A stretch of 64,000 bases of DNA from NCBI GenBank assembly GCA_037349105.1, contig JAYJMM010000041.1:6570501-6634500 (forward strand), read 5' to 3'. Positions 45,701-54,700 of the stretch are shown piece after piece. The first letter of the stretch is position 1; every line of letters begins with the position of its first letter. The translations under genes and the position numbers were made by a program. This stretch comes from Limnomonas spitsbergensis (Eukaryota; Chlorophyta; Chlorophyceae; Chlamydomonadales). The notes below the pieces were generated by a model that searched no databases, was not told the DNA's origin, and was given only the letters and a program-made list of their open reading frames with translations.

Positions 45701-48700
45701 CAAGGACCACAATTGATTGGGTCATTCATGATCCACCAGACCAACACTACCATGTGCTGCGTATAATACAGCTCTTTCTAAGGCAGACTCAGATGGTTGC
45801 GGGGTGTGTCCTATGGAGCCAAACCCTCAGTGTTGAGGCAGGGGGTCATGTGGTAATTCAAGCAACATTTTAGAATGTAAATGGACTCATGTTGGCAAGA
45901 AGAACACACAGGTGCCACTTCTAGCCTCAACAGACGTCCCCCCAAAAGATACACAGTTTAAAAAAAAACAAAAAAATGCATTTGGGAGACCACCCACTCC
46001 CCCACCCCAACTTTGCCCCCCAATATCTCCCGCCCCCCTGGGCCAAAAACATTTAAAAACAGCTATGGAACGCTCTCGTTAAGCTCTACAAAAAAGGGGC
46101 ATGGGGTCGATTTTTTTTGTTTTTGCCCCTCCCTTGGTGCTAGTGCAAGAAAGGTAAAATAAGCAGGGGGTGTGATACCGTATTTAAGCTAAAATAAAAC
46201 TGTGCACAATAAAGGATTTACCCTACTGGGACGTGGAGGTTCAGGGAGAGATTTTGGATCTCAGATTGTATACAAGATCTTATGGAGCGCACACGCCAGT
46301 TCAAGAGAGAAGTGGAGGACAAGAGTTCAAACAAGCGACAGCTAGCAAGGGAAGGATTCCGCTCGCTGCAGGACTAAACCATACCGGCCGACACACACCA
46401 GCTGATGACAGCCAGGCATCGCCTGCGACCCCCCCCAGGACTGTCGTACCTTTCGTTCACGTTAATAAAGAAAGAAAGAAAGCTACGCCCCGTGGGGGGC
46501 GTGAGAGTTAAGGGAACAGCGCAGCCTGGGCCGAAGCCACATCTGCGCTGTTACCGGTTCATATACCGGTTTCTGAAAAAGGGCAACACGCGAGCAGGGA
46601 CCGCCATCCGCGCAATACCATCCCAGGCATGCCCTGAGACGTGGATTCGACGGAATGGTTTTAACACTACTTTTCTGAAGCTCTTACAAATATCATTGTC
46701 TTCGGTTGCACCGTTTCAAAAAATCAATTGCCGGGGCTTGAAATCAAACCGTGATGGATGGGGAGGCTGGCGCAACACCTGGTGATCAGTTCAATTTACT
46801 TTATTTTCAGTTCAATGTACATTTTCCCAGTAAGTTTGCCTTGCTACAAGAAGGTGCCTTCCCGATGCTGGTCTTCGTGGTTGATTAACATTCTAAGAAT
46901 AATGCACAAAGACCATCACAAGCGGGATACCGGCGGGCAGATGCCACACATGCACCGCCATGTTTTCGAAACGGATCCCAGCATGGTCAACATGGGAACT
47001 AAAATAAAAAAACTGATCCCTGAGCATGGGTCCCTTTCAGTGACACAGAAGCTGAAGGAAGACAGAGGAACACACCTGTACTGCCTTTTTGTGGTTCCGG
47101 AGCTCATGTAGGGTTGAGGGTTGAGGGTTCAGGCTTAACCCTACCCACACTCTTAATATTGTTTACTAAATTGCGATCCATCGACATGCAGACTATGCAC
47201 CATTCATGGATCCTGTGGACAGACGGCGCAACCGCACTGACACTTTGTGGTCCCGGAGCTCAGGTAGGTCTTCTCTCGACACCCGCATTATTAAATATAA
47301 ATAAATAAATGGACACGCCCATCCAGACGTGAGTTCAGGAAGCCGCATCCATTTTGGCCGCAGCAGGGGACATGGCTACCGCAGTATAAATTCGGCATGC
47401 AGGCGTCGTGTTCACGAATACGGTAGACAGCCGGCGCACCTGTACCGCCACCCTTCTGGCGGGGGAGCTCAGGTAGGGTTTAGGGCTGAGGGTTGAGGGT
47501 TTAGGGTTCATGGTTAATGGCCGCGGCGCACCTGTACCGCCACCTTTGTGACGGAGCTCAGCAAGACAGCGGTGATCTTGGCCCCCGTGGTCGTGTACGC
47601 CTGCCATGCAGCAGCAGGCGCCATGCGGAAGACAGGTAAGAAAGAATGATACTTCCAACAGGGTCCAAGGGTTAAAGGAAACAACGCAGCATGGGCTGCG
47701 GCAACGTTTGGGCCGGAAAGAAACAAACCAATACAATAATACATCCTGAATCTGGGTTGAGGCAGCCGCCCATTTTAAAGAGGACAGCAGGCCGGTTAGC
47801 TCTGCCAGGCCCCTTCGAAAAAGGCTGTGGGTGGGTGTGTCGGTAACTTGGTAAAATGACATCAGGCTTGTGTCCAGCAGGTGGGTTCCAGGAAGTCTGG
47901 GCGGTTTCTGTGGGCCAGGCAAGGTGGAGGCTGAGGCCAGAGGGCTTGGGCATCTTCGGGAGCTGGCAGTGTGGAGTGTCCACACTCCTTACTAGCAGTA
48001 CAATTGTGTTGCAGCCCCACAGACAGCTGTGTTCTGATCATTATGAATGTACCTGAAGAAAAGGGAAGGCCAGCTGTGAGTCGCAGGGACACAGACCAGT
48101 TTGAATTTGAATTTGAAATGTTCCAGCTACAATTCGGCCACAATTAAGGTGCTTCGTGGTATGCAGCCAAGGGGGCCTGTCTGGCGCAGCAAGGTGCCAG
48201 CTGTTAAGGCCGCAGCCCGCATGCAATGTCTGTCAATAATTGTTTTCGGCCCCCCCGCCATTCCATTGGTGGTTTCACAGCAGGCATACACAGGTGGTGT
48301 GGTGTGCACCGAAATGAACTGTGGCATCAAGTCATGCGACTGCGTGGTTGGCCCCACCCCGCCACCAAATTGAATCCTAAATCACATGAGTCATGTCGTA
48401 ACACCTTCCTTGAAGGTTCAGGGTCCAGGGTTTAATTGTAGCCCTAAATCCTAAACCACATGAATCAAGTCATAATACCTCAACACTGAGGGCCCTGGGT
48501 TTAAGGATCAGGGTTAAGTAACCCTAAACCCTGAATCGCATGAATCGCATGAATCTAGTCGTAACACCTTCCGTAACCGTTCAGGGTTCAGGGTTTAATT
48601 GTAGCTCTGAAGTCTGAACCCTAAACCACATGAATCAAGCCGCGACACCTACCTTAAGGGTGTTGGATATGGCCAGGCCGAGGGCTGCGATTCGCTCTGG

Positions 48701-51700
48701 CGTCCAGACCTGCCAGGTGGGCGAAACAATGCTTCATTAAGGCATGCATGGTGCGATTTGCACCGTTGGACGCTTGCCGGAAAATGCAGCGAAACAGCAT
48801 TGGAGCATGGGATTTCAATATTCCATGCACACAAAAAATGCAATTAAACAGCATCATAAAGCACGCTGCAAAATGCGAAGATGCACTTCGAAAAAATGCA
48901 AATAAACCGCGGCAGAAAACGCAGGGCGACAGCAACATGGAATAGGTTCACAACACAAAGAAAACTGATGACTGAAATCGCTGAAGGAAACGCAGGGCGA
49001 GAGGAATGACAAACCGCAGGATTCACTGTTGTATGAACGTCCCTGGATATTTTGTATGAACGTCCCTGGATATGTTGTGCATCGGTATCATTCCAGACCA
49101 GGGTAGCCAAGGCTGGAAAGGGGGGGGCGGGGGGTGGGGGTGGGGAGCTTGGTAAGTCGACCCAGCTCTAGAAGAGCGGTAGATCAAGGCGTGCGGGCGA
49201 TTCAAGGAGCCAAACGCTTCCGCACAATCGGAGGGCTCCACAATCCACGCCTCAGGAAGTATATTTTATTTGTGTTGAAATTCATTTAAGTTTTAGGAGC
49301 GGGATATTTTCGGGATGTTTTCAGTGCCTACCAGGCGCCACTTTTGGCTGGCCGCTGGGCAGCCACCACTGCGCCGACGGAGCCAAACATCGACCGGTGT
49401 TTAGCCAATGACCCAAGCAAGCATCAGGGCTTGCCGCACCCACCCATGCTGACCGTACGCCAGGAGGTAGCTAAATTGTACATGAAGCACCGTAAATTGT
49501 AGCTGAAGCACCCTAAATTGTAGCTGAAGCACCCTAAATTGTAGCTGAAGCACCCTAAATTGTAGCTGAAGCACCTTAAATTGTAGCTGAAGCACCCTAA
49601 ATTGTAGCTGAAGCACCCTAAATAGTAGCTGAGGCACCCTAAATTGTAGCTGAAGCACCCTAAATTGTAGCTGAAGCACCCTAAATTGTAGCTGAAGCAC
49701 CCTAAATTGTAGCTTAAGTGCCCTACACAAAACAGCGAGCATGACATGTGTGTTCCTCCCACTCAGGACAGACAGGCCCATCCTTGCCTTGGAGGCATGC
49801 TGGATCTGTACAATGAAATCAATCTTGGAATCAAAATCTGCTTTTTGTAAATAAAACAAAACGTCACAAGTAATCAATTAAATAAACACGATTTTTCACC
49901 CACCCCTGGATCTTTGGTCATGACCACAGAGGTGATGTCATTAGTACTAGCCAGGTGGATGGCCTTCTCCAGGCTGTACATGACTTGGTCCCTGGGTGGC
50001 AGAGAGGCAGGGGGGCGGGGGGGCGGGGGAGGGGGGGCAAACGGCACACATCATTCTTGGGTCAGAGGTTGGGGCCTGGGTAAACCCTCAACCCTCAACC
50101 CTCAACCTTAAATAATACTTATTCCCTGGCGTTAAGAAGTTACTTGATACATCTTACATACCGATCATGCTAATATTTACATAGTGCTAATAATTAATAA
50201 TTAAATAGTGATAATACTTAAATAACGTTGCGGACGTTAGTTTCGGGGTGCGTCGGCTCGCTGCAACGACTGGCGTAACAAGATCCCTAAAGAGGCCCGT
50301 CTCCGAAAAACAAAGCTTGATCCCTTGAGGTGTGTGTGTTGGGGGGGGAGGGGGGGGATTTATATGTAGGAAATTATAGAGGCTATGGCAACCAGAAGTA
50401 GGGTTCTGTCATTCCAAGCAGGGTCTTGGGGGGCCTTGTCAGGGTGGTCGGCTGACGCCGACCACCCACTTTTTTTCGGTCGGCTGACGCCGACCAGGCC
50501 TTTTTTTTCGGTCGGCTGATATCTTTGTTTTTTTTCCAGTTTCTGTGAAAACGTGTGAATCGTGTGAAAAAGTGTGAAGCCGAGTTTCATTTTTTCAATT
50601 CAAGAACGTTACACCTGGGGCCCAACTGTCTAGAAGAAAAATAACTGACTGCCTGCCAATGGCAAAAAAACTACCTACCAAGAGCAGCCAGAGGCAGGTC
50701 GCCAGCCTCAACATCAATACCCTCCTCATCTTAAGATTCACCAAGCATGTCTCGGTGTTCGACTTGACGATTTAGCCGACGAGCGTGTAAAATCGTGTCG
50801 GCTTACGCCGACGCATGGCCTTAAAATCGCATTCTGGCATCGGCTGGCGCCGATGCCAGGGTTCCGGAGTGGTCGGTTTTTTTTCATGTTTTTTTTCTGG
50901 CGTCGGTGGCCGACCGGCGCCCAGGACCCTGATTCCAAGTATGTCAATGGAACCATCGCCGCTCTTTATTTTGGCGCATTTCCATCCCCAGTTTGTTCAA
51001 CTCACCCCAGCCCAGTGCGCATCTTCTCCCCCCATCCCAGCCCCCTGCCTCACCCCAGCCCAGTGCGCATCTTCTCCTCCCCATCCCAGCCCCCTGCCTC
51101 ACCCCAGCCCGGTGCGCATCTTCTCCTCCCCATCCCAGCCCCCTGCCTCACCCCAGCCCGGTGCGCATCTTCTCCACCAGCACCACCCATATGTTATCGC
51201 TCTTCAGCCTCTTGACGAAATCCGCGCCCTCAGCGGCAATGCCAGGTACCTGCAAAGGGGAGAGGAGATTCAGGGGGAAAAATAAAATAATGGCAGCGCA
51301 TCCTCAGCGACAATTCACGGCACATGCCCAGGGGTAATCCCAGGTCCACAGGGTGGGATTTGAAAAAGTACATTGAGTCTCACGAAGTCCTCAGTGGCAA
51401 TTCCATGCACCTGCAAAGGACAGGACGGCCTGATGAAGCAGGGGAGACAAAAAATGACAACGCAGCCACAGCGATAATCCACGGCACGTGCCCAAGGGCC
51501 ATGGGGTGGGATTTAAAAGGTGCATGAATCACACTCGGCCCTGGGAGGTTCGGGAAGAAACGGGAAGAAACAAAACAATGACAGCTCATTCTCAGTGACA
51601 ATTCACAGCACATGTTAAGGGGAGGGGACTTAGGGAAAGAAAGGAGATCATCCTCAGATCGTCCTCAGCGGCACTGCCAGGCACTGCCAGGCGAAGGAGA

Positions 51701-54700
51701 GGGGGGGGCCTGATTCAGGCGACAATTCGGCACGGCATGGGAAGGATTTTTAAACAGGACATGGCATCACACTCCATCCTCGCAGTTGTGACAGGCACGT
51801 GATAAGGTGGAAGAATCAGTGGGGGGATTCTAAAATTCTGCCCTTTCTTTCCATTTTTTTCAGCCATGAGTATTTCATCCACTGCTTGTTTGGACTGATA
51901 TGAAGCTTTTTCCTTGGTGTAACGTTGAGGAAGGTGTCATACAAAGTGCCACATTGGGACCCGACGTAAATCTGCGCATAAAGAGCGTGTCGCTACGCGT
52001 GTATGCATCAAGGTCACACTATCACACATGCGATAAAACCGCAGCGAGCGTGGTCGAATACTTGGTTGGAGCTCGCTCGTTCGCTTGGCAGTATTCATAT
52101 TATTTACCATTCCTTCATTTAATTATTCCACTTGATTTTGTTTAATCAGTGTCCTCAGAAACTCATCCCCAAATGAGAAAACAAATGAGGCAGATAACTC
52201 CAAATCCTCAATGAAGACACAATCGTTTCGGCAGTCGTATGACTTGTGCACTGTCCAGAGGTCAAAGGGTGGCTCATGTGTGCCCGTTAGGGCCCATTTG
52301 GCCGAAGGTGGCCCAACGGTGGCCCGGTCGTGAATACAAGGGATTCACACAAAGGGTTTGCACAAGCCAGTTTCTGGCAGTCATGGCTTCACACATTTGT
52401 TTCATACCGTTGCATGGCTCGGCCACGGCTAAATCCTCAGGAGGTGCCTCTCAGCTCATCGAGCAGCACCCACGCCACGGCTACATCAGCAATATTTCAG
52501 CTACCACGCAGCCTCCATGCACGGCCTGCAAAGCTGAGGTTTCCGGCAGTCATGGCTAAGCGCACTGTTGTGTCTTGGGTGGCTCAGCCACAGCTACATC
52601 AGCTACATTGCAGCTCCCTGCAGCCTTCGCGCACGGACTGCAAACCTACCAGTTTCTTCGTCTGGTCTTCCTGGGGCTAATGGTTAGGTTAAAGGTTTAG
52701 GCTTAAGGGTTAAGGGTTCAGGTTCAATGTACGACACCACTGGGGGCGCCGCCCGCCGGCCTGCCTTGGAGCTTTTTGCATTGTTGTGATTGAACCCCAC
52801 ACTCCCTAATATTTGCATCCAAGGCCCTTACCGTGACGACGCCCAACAGGATCAGCACCGCGAGGATGCCCGCAAAGTACAACAATGTCAAAGCACGCCG
52901 CCTGCAAACAGGTGCGCATGGCCACATCAATGAGCATGGCTGCATGGCAAATTTGCTGGCCACATGGTGACAATATACAGCAACTGCATGGCCCGGCTCT
53001 TGCACAAAAGCATTGGCAGTATTTTGTAGGGTTTGAGCATGTTTGCATGGCAACACATTTCTCCTCCATCCATTAGCCATGATAAAGATGCCCGGAAGGT
53101 ACAGAGGCGTGAAGGCGCACCTTTTGCACATATTGGTAAGTGGGTGTGCATGCAGTTATTGGGCATGGTTGTATGGCCACGTGATTTACCAACCGTTCAT
53201 TTGCATCCCACAAGCCATCCAGCTCTCCCTCTCGAAGCTAGAAGGAAACACTCGATTCAGCTGAGCCCAAGCATTCCACATGTACCACATGCAACCCTCG
53301 GCACAACAGCCCTTCATTGATTTCCAAAATAAATGTGCATTCAGATAAATAATTTTGACAAAGTGCCAATGTTTTGGGAGGCTAGTAGTCTGAGATTTGA
53401 ATTCAAACATCACGAGAGGTGGCAAAACTGGCATTGCCCCCTGGGGCCAGACACCCAATTCAGGGTTCAGAGTTCTAGTTTTGGATTTGTAGCTTGTGGG
53501 AGGTGGCTTTGCTGCCTGGGGCCTGACACCTACTTCATAAACGGTTCAGGGTTTCAGACCCTACAGCTTAAAATCTGAATTCAAACCTCATGGGAAGGGG
53601 CAGCACAGCCATGAACCCCCTTGAGCCCGACGCAAAATTCAGAGTTCAGGGATTTAGACTGGAACCTACAGCGTAAATTTTGAATTCAAACCACGTGTGG
53701 GATAGCAGCACAGCCAACAGCCCCCTAGAGCCCGACGCATCAGTCCGTATTCAGGGTTTCAGACTTGAACCTACAGCTTATAATTTGAATTCACACCTTG
53801 TGGGAGGGGGCAGCACAGCCAGCGGCCCGCTGGAGCCCGACGCCGAATCCACTAAAGAGTTCCCGATGAAAGAAATGATGAAGGTGCCAATGACGAGCTG
53901 AGTAGGGTTCAGATTTAGGGTTCAGGTTAAGGGTTCAAGGTTTAGGGTTTAATAGTAATCAAGAAGGATTCCATGATGAGCTGCGCAGGTTTCTTGGTTT
54001 AGGGTTCAGGGTTCAAAGGTAACATGATGAAGATGCCAATGATGAGCTGTTCAGGGTTCAGGGTTCAGGGTTCAGGGTTCAGGGTTCAGGGTTCAGGGTT
54101 CAGGGTTCAGGGTTCAGGGTTCAAAGGTAAAACGATGAAGATGCCAGTGATGAGCTGCTCAGGGTCAAGGGTCCAGGGTTTAAAAGTCATTATAACGGCG
54201 TCAATGATGAGCTGGGCAGGGTACAGGTTGAAAGAGATCATTCAAGTGTCAATGATGAGCCGGGCAGGGTTGAGGGTACAGGTTGAAAGAGATCATTCAA
54301 GTGTCAATGATGAGCCGGGCAGGGTCGAGGGTTCAGGGTTAAAAAGGAATTGCTAAAATGTCGACGTCAAGCTGCGCAGGGTTCAGGGTTGTGAAGGCGC
54401 CAATGACAAGCTGTGCAGAGTTCAGGGTTCAAGGTTGCAAATTAATTGTGAAGGTGCCAATGATGAGCATGGCCGCGTTAAGCGGTCCTGGTTAAAAAGT
54501 CGTCACGAGGCGTGGGTATGGCACCATCTAGACACATCCACACGGCCATGCAAACACATCAACGTTGTCATGTGAACACCTCAACATGGCCATGCCAACA
54601 CATCAACGTGGCCGCTCCAATGCCCCATTGTCCAGCTTGCTTACCCCGAGGAAATCTGAGAGCTGGAAGCCGATCAAAGCGACGGTGCCCCAAATAGCCA

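Noticed and set aside
49480..49725. CRISPR-like regular repeats
   Set aside because: The units are contiguous with no spacers and lie inside a eukaryotic intron. The same applies to the array at 1-250.
51375..51420. A duplicated exon 5 of the transporter
   Set aside because: It has a fine acceptor and similar first codons but loses bases, shifts frame and lacks a donor at the matching place. It is better read as an acceptor echo.
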